Source: an uncultured Prevotellaceae bacterium (GTDB lineage: Bacteria; Bacteroidota; Bacteroidia; Bacteroidales; Bacteroidaceae). From it: DNA of 64,000 bases. The notes under the pieces were generated by a model that was given only the letters and a program-made list of their open reading frames with translations, made no database searches and was not told where the DNA came from. Below are positions 26,491 to 35,416 of this stretch, piece by piece; position 1 is the stretch's first letter; every line of letters starts with the position of its first letter. Location: NCBI GenBank assembly GCA_902788605.1, contig CADAKX010000002.1, positions 102,896-166,895 of the forward strand, written 5' to 3'. A program made the translations under genes and the position numbers.

Positions 26491-28689
26491 ATGAAAAAGG
26501 GTATTGTTATGGCATCGCTCTTGGCGATGATGAGCGTGATAACGGTAAGGGCACAGGTCTATCTGGATACGAAGGCGCCCATTGAGGAACGAATCAAGGA
26601 TGCGCTGAGTCGCATGACGGTACATGAGAAAATACAGATTCTGCATGCACAGAGTAAGTTCACATCGGCTGGTGTCCCTCGTCTTGGTATTCGACAGTTG
26701 AACATGGATGACGGACCTCATGGGGTGCGTGAGGAACTGCTGTGGAACTCGTGGAGTCCTGCACGATGGACTAATGACTATGTGGTGGCTTTCCCGTCGC
26801 TGACGTGTCTGGCTGCTACTTGGAACCGTGACCTCTCGGATGTCTATGGTAATGCCATCAGTGAGGAATTTGCTTTCCGTGGCAAGGATATGCTGCTGGG
26901 TCCTGGTGTCAATATACAGCGTACGCCTCTCAATGGTCGTGCCTTTGAGTATATGGGTGAGGACCCTTATCTGGCTGGCGAGATGGTGGTGCCCTATATC
27001 AAGGCGGTACAGAAGAATGGCGTGGCATGCTGTCTGAAACATTTCGTGCTGAACGATCAGGAGATAGACCGTTTTGCTGTCAATGTCAACGTGTCGGAGC
27101 GGGCCTTGCGCGAGATATATCTCTATCCTTTTAAAAAGGCTGTCGATGAGGCTCATGTGTGGAGCATCATGGGTTCGTATAACCTGTGGAAGAATGTGCA
27201 CTGCTGTCACAACGACGAATTGCTGAATGGTATCTTGAAGAAGGAATGGGGCTGGGACGGCGCTCTGGTGAGCGACTGGGGAGGCACCACCAATACCGAC
27301 GAGGCTGTACATGGTGGACTGGATATCGAGATGGGTACCTTCACCGATGGAAAACTCAGGGAGAGTGAGTTTACTTTTGATGACTATTATCTCGCGAATC
27401 CCTTTGAGAAGCTGATTAAGGAGGGAAAGGTGTCCATGTCTGTGCTTGACGAGAAGGCCGCACGTGTGTTGCGTGTCATCTTCCGTACGTCGATGAATCC
27501 TGATAAGGTGATTGGCTCGCAATGCAGCGAGGCTCACTATGAGGCCTGTCGACAGATTGGCGAGGAGGGTATCGTGTTGCTGAAGAACGATGGGAGCGTT
27601 TTGCCATTCAATCATAAGAGTTATAAGAAGGTGCTGGTTGTCGGCGAGAATGCAACGCGTTCGCTGACTCAGGGTGGAGGCTCTTCGGAGTTGAAGACCT
27701 TGAAGGATGAATCACCTTTGAGTGCTCTACAAATGCTTTATGGTCTGAATACCCATGAAGGTCATGTAGACTATGCCCAGGGATATTCTTCTGGACGTGC
27801 CATGTATGACCGTGTGGATAGGGTCAGTCCTGAAGAGCAGGCTCGCTTAAAGGCAGAGGCCTTGGAGAAAGCCAAGGATGCTGAGCTCATTATCTTTGTT
27901 GGTGGAATGAACAAGAATCATCGTCAGGATTGTGAGAACGGTGATCGTGAGTCGTATGACCTTTCTTTCGGACAGAACGAGTTGATTAGTGAATTGGCAA
28001 AGATTCAGCCCAACATCATTGTGGTGACCTTTGGTGGTAATCCCTATGCCACGCCTTGGCTCTCTCAGGTGAAGGCGCTGGTTCACTGCTGGTATCTTGG
28101 TAGTGAGTCTGGAAACGCGTTGCTGAATGTACTAACAGGTAAAGTTAATCCCAGTGGTAAACTGCCTGTGACGTTTGCTCAGAAGTATGCTGATTATCCC
28201 TATGTGAAATACGGTCAGGAGGCTTATCCTGGCGTTAACAAGCAGGTATACTATAAGGAGGATGTGTTTGTGGGGTACCGTGGCTTTGAGCACAACAAAG
28301 TGAAGGCGCTGTTCCCCTTCGGTTTTGGTTTGAGTTACACGACGTTCCAGTATGGCAAGCCGTCTGTAAGCATTAATAATGATGTGATTACTGTTGAGGC
28401 TACCATCACAAATACGGGTAAGGTGGCAGGCAAGGAAATTGCACAGGTCTATGTGTCTGCTCCCAAAAACAAGCAGATGGAGAAGCCAGTAAAGGAACTG
28501 AAGGCTTTTGCTAAGACACGTTTGCTACAGCCTGGCGAGAGTCAGACACTTCGTATGACGATGAAGAAGAGTGACTTGGCTTCGTGGAATGAGAGTCTGC
28601 ATGGATGGCAGGTGGATGCTGGCATTTACACCATTCAGATTGGTGCAAGTAGTGCCGATATTCGTGGTAAGGCATCGATAAAACTGTAA
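26491..28689 (+). CDS. GH3 family beta-glucosidase/beta-xylosidase
   Basis: 732 residues from ATG 26491 (signal peptide MKKGIVMASLLAMMS, ending near VRAQ); an upstream in-frame ATG at 26467 would overlap the GH31 stop. The two-domain GH3 fold is complete: LKHFVLNDQE in the barrel, nucleophile Asp262 in LVSDWGG, then the alpha/beta sandwich and a C-terminal fibronectin-III-like domain (GKVAGKEIAQVYVSAP). It would remove terminal beta-linked glucose or xylose from oligosaccharides in the periplasm. Directly behind GH31 it fits a two-step trimming of xyloglucan oligosaccharides (xylose off, then glucose off). Confidence 0.92.
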   Translation: MKKGIVMASLLAMMSVITVRAQVYLDTKAPIEERIKDALSRMTVHEKIQILHAQSKFTSAGVPRLGIRQLNMDDGPHGVREELLWNSWSPARWTNDYVVAFPSLTCLAATWNRDLSDVYGNAISEEFAFRGKDMLLGPGVNIQRTPLNGRAFEYMGEDPYLAGEMVVPYIKAVQKNGVACCLKHFVLNDQEIDRFAVNVNVSERALREIYLYPFKKAVDEAHVWSIMGSYNLWKNVHCCHNDELLNGILKKEWGWDGALVSDWGGTTNTDEAVHGGLDIEMGTFTDGKLRESEFTFDDYYLANPFEKLIKEGKVSMSVLDEKAARVLRVIFRTSMNPDKVIGSQCSEAHYEACRQIGEEGIVLLKNDGSVLPFNHKSYKKVLVVGENATRSLTQGGGSSELKTLKDESPLSALQMLYGLNTHEGHVDYAQGYSSGRAMYDRVDRVSPEEQARLKAEALEKAKDAELIIFVGGMNKNHRQDCENGDRESYDLSFGQNELISELAKIQPNIIVVTFGGNPYATPWLSQVKALVHCWYLGSESGNALLNVLTGKVNPSGKLPVTFAQKYADYPYVKYGQEAYPGVNKQVYYKEDVFVGYRGFEHNKVKALFPFGFGLSYTTFQYGKPSVSINNDVITVEATITNTGKVAGKEIAQVYVSAPKNKQMEKPVKELKAFAKTRLLQPGESQTLRMTMKKSDLASWNESLHGWQVDAGIYTIQIGASSADIRGKASIKL

Positions 28690-28690
28690 T

Positions 28691-28724
28691 TTTGTTCTCG
28701 TCTCGAAAAAAGTTCGTACCTTTG
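28691..28724 (+). promoter_or_regulatory. mnmA promoter
   Basis: TTTG at 28691-28694 and TACCTTTG at 28717-28724, spacer 22 bp. It begins right after the GH3 stop. Only 5 nt separate the -7 element from the first mnmA ATG, so the transcript would be leaderless or nearly so. Confidence 0.7.
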
Positions 28725-28729
28725 CACCC

Positions 28730-29806
28730 ATGAATATGTCTGATTTGGAAAATAAGCGTATTGCTGTACTGCTCTCGGGTGGTGTGGATAGTAGTGTGGT
28801 GGTCTATGAGTTTGCACGCATGGGCCTCCATCCTGATTGCTTCTACATTAAGATTGGTCCTGAGGAAGAAGAGGAATGGGACTGCAGCAGCGAGGAGGAC
28901 TTGGAGATGGCTACGGCTGTGGCACATAAGTATGGTTGTCGTCTTGAGGTGATAGATTGCCATCGTGAGTATTGGGACCAGGTGACAAAATACACGATGG
29001 ATAAGGTGCGGGCTGGTCTGACTCCTAATCCTGACGTGATGTGCAATCGTCTGATTAAGTTTGGGGCCTTCCATGAAAAGCGTGGACATGACTACGACCT
29101 TATTGCAACTGGACATTATGCCCAGACGGAAATCATTGATGGAAAGAAATGGTTGACAACGAGTCCTGATCCCGTAAAGGATCAGACGGACTTCCTGGCA
29201 CAAATCTATGGATGGCAATTGCAGAAAGCAATCTTCCCCATAGGGCATTATGTGAAGGACGAAGTGCGACAGATTGCTGAGCGCGAGCATTTAGTGAATG
29301 CTAAACGTAAGGATTCACAGGGTATTTGCTTCCTTGGAAAGATTGATTATACGGAGTATGTCAGAAGGTATGTTGGCGAACAGCAGGGCGATGTTATTGA
29401 ACTGGAAACAGGTAAGCTGATAGGCCGTCATAATGGACATTGGTTCTATACCATAGGACAGCGTAAAGGACTTGGCTTTGGCGGTGGTCCTTGGTTTATT
29501 GTGAAGAAGGATGTAGAGAATAATATCCTCTATGTGGCGCATGGCTACGACCCGTTAACGGTATATAAGCAGAGCTTCGCTATTCATGACTTCCATAGTA
29601 TCAATGGAGAAATGCCTGAGGAGGATATTACGTTTAAGATTCGTCATACGCCTGAATATCATCGCGCTAAGTTTATTCCTAAGGGAGAAGGGCGCTATGA
29701 GATACAGTCGGAAGAGAAGATTCATGGTGTGGCACCAGGACAGTTCTGTGTCATTTATGACAATCGCTACCACCGTTGTTACGGCAGTGGCGAAATCACT
29801 ATCTAA
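28730..29806 (+). CDS. mnmA: tRNA-specific 2-thiouridylase
   Basis: A 358-residue PP-loop ATPase that puts sulfur on U34 of tRNA-Lys/Glu/Gln. It carries VLLSGGVDSSV (PP-loop), the catalytic-loop Cys in NPDVMCNRLIKF, and the second Cys in SQGICFLGKIDY. The C-terminal beta-barrel ends with the normal CYGSGEI. The first Met (28730) and the third codon Met (28736) are both possible starts; the very short distance to the promoter makes 28736 at least as likely. It is convergent with the deacetylase gene, with only 5 bp between the stops. Confidence 0.95.
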   Translation: MNMSDLENKRIAVLLSGGVDSSVVVYEFARMGLHPDCFYIKIGPEEEEEWDCSSEEDLEMATAVAHKYGCRLEVIDCHREYWDQVTKYTMDKVRAGLTPNPDVMCNRLIKFGAFHEKRGHDYDLIATGHYAQTEIIDGKKWLTTSPDPVKDQTDFLAQIYGWQLQKAIFPIGHYVKDEVRQIAEREHLVNAKRKDSQGICFLGKIDYTEYVRRYVGEQQGDVIELETGKLIGRHNGHWFYTIGQRKGLGFGGGPWFIVKKDVENNILYVAHGYDPLTVYKQSFAIHDFHSINGEMPEEDITFKIRHTPEYHRAKFIPKGEGRYEIQSEEKIHGVAPGQFCVIYDNRYHRCYGSGEITI

Positions 29807-29811
29807 ACAGA

Positions 29812-30426
29812 TTAAATATTGAATGTCTTGAACGCATAGCCTTGTTCTTTGAGCCATTTGATGCTCTGGGGCAACGCTGTGCGTAACTTCTCTATGGACT
29901 TCAGCGAGTCATGGAAGGTGATGATGGAGCCATTGCGGGCATAGCGCTTTACGTTGGCTACCACGTCTTCGGCACTGAGCCATTTTGAGTAATCTCGTGT
30001 GACCACATCCCACATAACTACTTTATATTTTCTGCTCAACCATGCATATTGACTCAGACGCATCCATCCATGTGGAGGTCTCATCAGCTTACTATGGATA
30101 TAAGCGTTAGCCTTCTCAACGTTGTAGCTGTACTCCTTGATGGTATGACGCAAGCCGCCAATGTGGTTGTGGGTATGATTGCCCACGCAGTGTCCTTCGT
30201 TCAGAATCTGCTGAAAGAGTTCGGGATATTTACGCACGTTGTCACCTACGACGAAGAACGTAGCCTTGATTCCCTCTGTCCTCAATACTTCAAGAATAAA
30301 AGGGGTGGCTTCGGGAATAGGGCCGTCGTCGAACGTCAGGTAGACTGCTCGTTCGCGACGGTCCATTCGCCATAGGGCCTTAGGGTAGAGCCATCTCAGA
30401 TAGATGGCAGGTTGTTCTATGAACAT
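29812..30426 (-). CDS. polysaccharide deacetylase (NodB domain)
   Basis: A 204-residue protein with the NodB/CE4 motifs: catalytic YLTFDDGP near the N-terminus, the zinc-binding GNHTHNH, and later WDVVTRDYSKW and ITFHDS. There is no signal peptide; the N-terminus has a short amphipathic IYLRWLYP stretch. CE4 enzymes remove N- or O-acetyl groups from peptidoglycan or other glycans. It lies 9 bp after the DUF2723 gene and is probably co-transcribed with it, so it may act on the glycan or lipid that the membrane protein handles. That link is inference. Confidence 0.88.
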   Translation of the reverse strand: MFIEQPAIYLRWLYPKALWRMDRRERAVYLTFDDGPIPEATPFILEVLRTEGIKATFFVVGDNVRKYPELFQQILNEGHCVGNHTHNHIGGLRHTIKEYSYNVEKANAYIHSKLMRPPHGWMRLSQYAWLSRKYKVVMWDVVTRDYSKWLSAEDVVANVKRYARNGSIITFHDSLKSIEKLRTALPQSIKWLKEQGYAFKTFNI

Positions 30427-30435
30427 ATGTCAGAT

Positions 30436-33400
30436 TCAACGTTGGGGCAGACGTCCGCCCTTTGATGTGTACTGCTCCAGTAAAGCATACAGCCTGCTGG
30501 AGTATGTGTTAGCTAACTTGTCGTCGATGCTGTCTGCTACGCTAATCAGGTTCTGCATGATATAGAACATGTGGAGCTGACAATCACGTTCAACAGTAAG
30601 GAACTTATCCCTGTCGAGTGACAGATAGTAGGTCAGGTATTGATCTGACTTCTTCCACAGCTTCTCGGTCAGTTCCTTAGCCTTCGCCATATTGCCGATA
30701 GATGCATATGTCTGTGCCATCTCGATAGAGAACGACTGGTAGTCGTGGGGCACATTGCAATCTGGGAATTCCTTCTCGGCACGGGCCAGTACTTCTGCCG
30801 CACGCTTGTTGTCACCCTGAGCTGCCAGATTCATGGCTAACTTCACAAAGAGGCGACGGTGGGTGTAGCACATGCGCATCACGGTTTCGTCAACATAGAC
30901 GCCAGGAACATTGATGCCGCCGAACTTGAATCGCTTCATCACGTTGTTGTATGTCTTCTCTGTATCGAAGTTTGTCATACCTGGCAACGGCTTCTCGTTG
31001 ATGTTGGTGGTGAATGGCGTGATACGGTTAGCCAGACCCTCCTGTACGAAGTTGTCACCCAGGTTCATGTAGTTCTCCTGACCTACAGTGTAAGCAACAT
31101 AGATGGGGCGGGTCCAGTTGGCATTTGCCAACATCTCAAACATCATGAGTTTGCTCTTGTCAATACCACTATGACCTTCCAACGAGATGACCATACGGTT
31201 GGGGATAGAGTCGCCCTGAATCAGCATACCACTCTTCTTGACGGCCTCTTTATCGATGGTCATGAAAAGTGTATCTGTAGGAATAACGTTGAGCGACTGG
31301 TCTAACTGATAGTAGGGGTCATTGGCAATCTCAGGAATTTTCATCTGAGCAAACATAATTGCTTCTGCCTGACGACGCTTCAGTTCGCTGTCACGCTGGT
31401 CGCGTACCCAATACTTCAGCACATTCTTCAACTCAAAGGGATTGCTACCGAAAAGTTCGGCTGTCTCCTTGGGATATTCTTTCTCCAGCAACTCAATGGC
31501 TTTGCGGATCTTCTTGTCTACACGGATATATTCGTTGGTGCCAGAACAATACTCCAGTCTGCTCCATGTGATTGGCAGGGCAGGTGAGTCGTAAGCAGGA
31601 CGAATCATCTGGTCGATATACCAGTCGGTCTGCAGGTATGAGAGATTACATACGCGGGCATCTGTACGAACACCTTCGGTATCCTGGTTATACCACAAGG
31701 GGAATGTGTCGTTATCACCATTAGTGAAGATGATGGGATTGCCTTCTTCCTGCATTGACATCAGGTAGTTCTGACCGAAGTCACGACAGGTGTAACGACC
31801 TGAGCGATCGTGGTCATCCCATGTCTGTGAAGCCATCTGGATAGGAACCAGTAATGTGATAGCAGAAACAATGATGGCGGGAATAAGCATGTTCTTTTTC
31901 ATCACATTGTTAATCATGCTTACAATGGCTGCTACGCCCATGCCACACCAGATGGCATATGCATAGAATGAACCGGCATAGGCATAATCACGTTCACGTG
32001 GCTGCAAAGGTGTCTGGTTCAGGTAGACCACAATGGCAAGGCCTGTCATGAAGAACAGGAAGAATACGACCCAGAACTGCTTGACGCCTTTCTGACCTCG
32101 CATCATTCCCTGCCAGAAAATGCCAAGGAGACCCAATAACAGAGGCAGACAATAGAACACGTTGTGGCCCTTGTTGTTCTTCAAATCATCGGGTAGTAAT
32201 GACTGGTTGCCCAGTCGGGCGTTATCGATGAAAGGAATACCTGAGAGCCAGTTGCCGTGCTCCAGTTCTCCGTTGCCCTGAATATCATTCTGACGTCCGG
32301 CAAAGTTCCATAGGAAGTAACGCCAGTACATCCAATTACACTGGTAAGCAAAGAAGAACTTGATGTTTTCCCATTGCGTGGGTACGGTAACATAACTGCC
32401 TTGACGGTAGTTTGAAGGCTCTTGCGTACCCTTGAAGCCACCAACCCAACTCTTATACTGTGAGATATGTCTTGAGTCGTTGCTGTACATACGGGGGAAC
32501 AGCATGTTCTGGGCATACTTAGGCTTATCCTTTGTGCTGACAACAAAATAGGTGTCGGGCTCATCAGCAGTTTTCTTCTCCTTGCGCTGGTAGATAGGCT
32601 GGCCTTCGTCCATCTGGACACGTCCATCTTGGTCTATCTTGTATTCAGAACTGAACGTCTGGCCATACATCAGTGGGCGGTAGCCATACTGGTCACGGCT
32701 TAGATAGTTACCCAGGGTAAAGATATCCTCAGGTGAGTTCTGGTCCATTGGGGGGTTGGCTGATGAACGAATCACGATAACGGCATAGGTAGAGTATCCA
32801 ATCATCAGCATCAGCATGCACAGCAGGGCCGTGTTCTTGATGCGAGGTGAGATAATCTGTTTCTTGGCACCGGGCAAGAAAAGGATTGTGGCAAGGATTC
32901 CTAATACAACTACGCCAATGAAGAATGCACTCCATCCAAATCCGTAGAAAGGAATACCCAGCATGGCAATGGCCAGCAGGAATGCAATGTTCTGGCGTAT
33001 CCAACTGTTCTTGGTCTCTTTGGCCATCTGAGTTTCATAGATTGCCCAAATCACTAATGCTACGAGTAGGGCAAGGTAGATGTATTCACCCGTGTTGAAC
33101 GACATGCCAAGTGTGTTGACAAAGAACAACTCGAACCATCCACCAACAGTGATAATACCAGGTACTACACCATATAGAACAGCTGCGAGAAGCAGGAATG
33201 AAATGAGCAGAGCTACGATGCTGCCTTTGATGTTTGCATTGGGAAAACGCTTATAGTAGTATACCAATACGATGGCAGGCAGACAGAGCAGGTTTAGCAG
33301 GTGAACACCGATAGAGAGGCCTGTCATGTACATAATGAGTACCAGCCAACGGTCTGAGTGAGGCTCATCGGCGTGGTCTTCCCATTTAAGAATAAGCCAG

Positions 33401-33873
33401 AATACAACAGCAGTGAATGCAGAACTGTATGCATATACCTCACCCTCAACAGCTGAGAACCAGAATGTGTCACTAAAGGTGTAGATGAGTGCACCAACAA
33501 GACCTGATGCCTCTATGGTAACTAATTTCCAAGTTGATAGCTCTTCCCATTTGTCAATGAGCAATCGACGGACTAGGTGCGTGATACTCCAGAAAAGGAA
33601 GAGAATACAGGTTGCAGACAACAATGCACTCATTGTGTTTACCATACGTGCCACTTGTGTCGGATCACTGGTAAATTGTGAGAACAGGTTGGCTGTCAAC
33701 ATAAAGAATGGCGCACCAGGTGGGTGACCGATTTCAAGTTTGTAGCCAGTGGTAATAAACTCAGGGCAGTCCCAGAATGAGGCTGTCGGCTCGATTGTTG
33801 AACAATAAACGAAGGCCGCTATAAAGAAAGTGAGCCATCCGAAGATATTGTCCACGAGACGGAATTGTTTCAT
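30436..33873 (-). CDS. DUF2723 polytopic membrane protein (predicted GT-C glycosyltransferase)
   Basis: A 1145-residue protein. The N-terminal half has about 12 or more hydrophobic helices. It starts with the DUF2723 hallmark STIEPTASFWDCPEFI, holding an acidic residue after TM1 as in GT-C enzymes, and then LEIGHPPGAPFFML. The C-terminal half is soluble and periplasmic, with TPR-like helices near the end (QGDNKRAAEVLARAEKEF). DUF2723 proteins resemble protein O-mannosyltransferases and are widespread in Bacteroidetes, where a general O-glycosylation system exists. The exact donor and acceptor are not known to me. It heads a two-gene unit with the deacetylase. Confidence 0.85.
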   Translation of the reverse strand: MKQFRLVDNIFGWLTFFIAAFVYCSTIEPTASFWDCPEFITTGYKLEIGHPPGAPFFMLTANLFSQFTSDPTQVARMVNTMSALLSATCILFLFWSITHLVRRLLIDKWEELSTWKLVTIEASGLVGALIYTFSDTFWFSAVEGEVYAYSSAFTAVVFWLILKWEDHADEPHSDRWLVLIMYMTGLSIGVHLLNLLCLPAIVLVYYYKRFPNANIKGSIVALLISFLLLAAVLYGVVPGIITVGGWFELFFVNTLGMSFNTGEYIYLALLVALVIWAIYETQMAKETKNSWIRQNIAFLLAIAMLGIPFYGFGWSAFFIGVVVLGILATILFLPGAKKQIISPRIKNTALLCMLMLMIGYSTYAVIVIRSSANPPMDQNSPEDIFTLGNYLSRDQYGYRPLMYGQTFSSEYKIDQDGRVQMDEGQPIYQRKEKKTADEPDTYFVVSTKDKPKYAQNMLFPRMYSNDSRHISQYKSWVGGFKGTQEPSNYRQGSYVTVPTQWENIKFFFAYQCNWMYWRYFLWNFAGRQNDIQGNGELEHGNWLSGIPFIDNARLGNQSLLPDDLKNNKGHNVFYCLPLLLGLLGIFWQGMMRGQKGVKQFWVVFFLFFMTGLAIVVYLNQTPLQPRERDYAYAGSFYAYAIWCGMGVAAIVSMINNVMKKNMLIPAIIVSAITLLVPIQMASQTWDDHDRSGRYTCRDFGQNYLMSMQEEGNPIIFTNGDNDTFPLWYNQDTEGVRTDARVCNLSYLQTDWYIDQMIRPAYDSPALPITWSRLEYCSGTNEYIRVDKKIRKAIELLEKEYPKETAELFGSNPFELKNVLKYWVRDQRDSELKRRQAEAIMFAQMKIPEIANDPYYQLDQSLNVIPTDTLFMTIDKEAVKKSGMLIQGDSIPNRMVISLEGHSGIDKSKLMMFEMLANANWTRPIYVAYTVGQENYMNLGDNFVQEGLANRITPFTTNINEKPLPGMTNFDTEKTYNNVMKRFKFGGINVPGVYVDETVMRMCYTHRRLFVKLAMNLAAQGDNKRAAEVLARAEKEFPDCNVPHDYQSFSIEMAQTYASIGNMAKAKELTEKLWKKSDQYLTYYLSLDRDKFLTVERDCQLHMFYIMQNLISVADSIDDKLANTYSSRLYALLEQYTSKGGRLPQR

Positions 33874-33916
33874 TTTTACAGGTTTGTTTTTTAACGTTAA
33901 AACTTTTTTCAGCCTG

Positions 33917-33924
33917 CAAAGTTA
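33917..33924 (-). promoter_or_regulatory. -7 element of DUF2723 gene promoter
   Basis: The minus strand reads TAACTTTG at 33924-33917, 43 bp before the ATG at 33873. No TTTG is found at the -33 distance; the region there is taken up by the GGAGTTAA word repeat. Confidence 0.5.
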
Positions 33925-33943
33925 GTAATTTTTTATGGAGTTA

Positions 33944-33974
33944 AGGAGTAAAAGGAGTTAAAGGGAGTTAAAGC
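33944..33974. repeat. GGAGTTAA-type word repeat
   Basis: Four near copies of GGAGTTAA(A) lie in the 114-bp gap between the DUF2723 gene start and the end of the YqaA-like gene. It is AT-rich and low in complexity, like the strings at 12403-12447 and 50417-50452. Confidence 0.6.
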
Positions 33975-33987
33975 GCAATAGAATAGT

Positions 33988-34440
33988 TCAAATAATTAAT
34001 TCCGCACCATAAACAAGTAACCAATAACGCAGAAATTTTCCTATGGCAATACTGATAAACGAGATAAGTACATTGGCACGCATAAAACCCAATGTTACTG
34101 TGATGGCACTACCAATAATGGGTAAAAATGCAAAGAATCCCATCCAGGCACCTCGTCCTGCCATGAATCGTTGGGCACGTTCCATATTCTGTTTTTTGAT
34201 TTTCAGTACTCTCTCTATCCATTCCGGATTTCCCATGCGCCCCACGTAATAATTGAACACCGACCCTAGTGTGTTGCCAATAGAACCGTAAATGACCAGT
34301 TGCCAGCTGTCAAGTCCTGAACCTAAGAGGAGAAGCATCACCGTTTCGCTTGAAAAAGGGAATACACTACCAGCTAAGAAGGCAGCCAGCAGCATGCCCC
34401 AGTAGCCATAGCTGGAAAGAATATCAATAACCCAGTCCAT
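33988..34440 (-). CDS. YqaA-like small membrane protein (VTT/DedA superfamily)
   Basis: A 150-residue protein with four hydrophobic segments. It contains the FPFSSETVMLLLL segment, the NTLGSVFNYYVGRMGN motif and GAWMGFFAFLPIIGSAI, typical of the YqaA branch of the SNARE-associated/DedA superfamily. Its role is unknown; a part in lipid transport or membrane homeostasis is plausible. Its start overlaps the previous gene by 17 bp, and the purD-membrane protein-YqaA set reads as one unit. It differs in length and motifs from the DedA protein at 3562-4182. Confidence 0.83.
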   Translation of the reverse strand: MDWVIDILSSYGYWGMLLAAFLAGSVFPFSSETVMLLLLGSGLDSWQLVIYGSIGNTLGSVFNYYVGRMGNPEWIERVLKIKKQNMERAQRFMAGRGAWMGFFAFLPIIGSAITVTLGFMRANVLISFISIAIGKFLRYWLLVYGAELII

Positions 34441-35389
34441 CGTAAATGGCTTGATTGGTGAAGTTTAATAGTGTCTCGTTGGTGCTCACAATTGAGAGTG
34501 CTAAAAGAAGCAATACCGTTATTATGAATAGGTAATATGTAACTTTTGTACTCGTGAATGTGAAGAAGTGGGCAATAAACGGACTGGCACATATGAGAAC
34601 AACACGTATGAGTGTGTCGAAATGTTGTGGCTGGAGTAGGATGAAGATACTTACAGCCACGCCAAGCCATTGTAGAAAGTCGTATATCTGACGGGTTCTG
34701 ATGCGCTCCTCGTAGCTTTGCCTCCAGAAATTGATAGCACCAATTAGAGCTAGTGCGGCAACAACAATAAACAAAATGATTTGTATGGGCATCAGCGAAA
34801 TCTCACTGTCGGGAAAATAGACCAATGGTGAGAAATGCTCTTTGATAGTATCAAAGTCTTGCCAATAAAGAAATAATGGAAGTGCGAACCAATAGGGGGT
34901 AATAAGTCCCAATAGGGATGATAGCCATGTACGAATGCCTAGTGATTGGATTGTATACAAGGTGAGTAACCATATCAATGGCACAAAATACAAAGCCTGA
35001 ACATAAAATAAACTGGCTATGCCTAAAGATAAATAGGCATAATAGGTGTGATTAACGTCTTCAGGATTCTGATAGGTGAGGAAAAGCATAAACAAGGTGA
35101 TAGCTGTGCAAAGACCTACAATGCCAGCTTCCATGGAGCCATAGTTGAAGCCACAGCCTGCTGTTAGCATCATAAACGTTGATGTCACCATCCAACTGCG
35201 AATACGTAGGAAGATGATATCTTTACTCATTTCTATCATCAGATAATTGGTGGCAGCTAATAGAATTAGTTGCCACCATAAATGATGTACGAATACGCCT
35301 GCCATGATCCAGGTAAAGAGACCATAGATAGTACAGACGTATAGCGTCAGAACGTTTTCAGCAATGATGTTTTGTAAGCGTTTCTCCAA
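34424..35389 (-). CDS. polytopic membrane protein of unknown function
   Basis: A 321-residue protein with about nine hydrophobic helices and few charged residues, lacking motifs I recognise. One stretch reads GCGFNYGSMEAGIVGL, followed by LTYQNPEDVNHTYYAYLSLG. The frame has no ATG near its start: the best candidate is a TTG at 35389, 27 bp after the purD stop and downstream of a purine-rich AGGAAAGG. Similar uncharacterised membrane proteins near purD are common in Prevotella, as far as I recall. It overlaps the YqaA-like gene by 17 bp, suggesting coupled translation. Confidence 0.7.
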   Translation of the reverse strand: MEKRLQNIIAENVLTLYVCTIYGLFTWIMAGVFVHHLWWQLILLAATNYLMIEMSKDIIFLRIRSWMVTSTFMMLTAGCGFNYGSMEAGIVGLCTAITLFMLFLTYQNPEDVNHTYYAYLSLGIASLFYVQALYFVPLIWLLTLYTIQSLGIRTWLSSLLGLITPYWFALPLFLYWQDFDTIKEHFSPLVYFPDSEISLMPIQIILFIVVAALALIGAINFWRQSYEERIRTRQIYDFLQWLGVAVSIFILLQPQHFDTLIRVVLICASPFIAHFFTFTSTKVTYYLFIITVLLLLALSIVSTNETLLNFTNQAIYDGLGY

Positions 35390-35416
35390 TGCTGTAATAA
35401 CTTTCCTTTCCTACAA

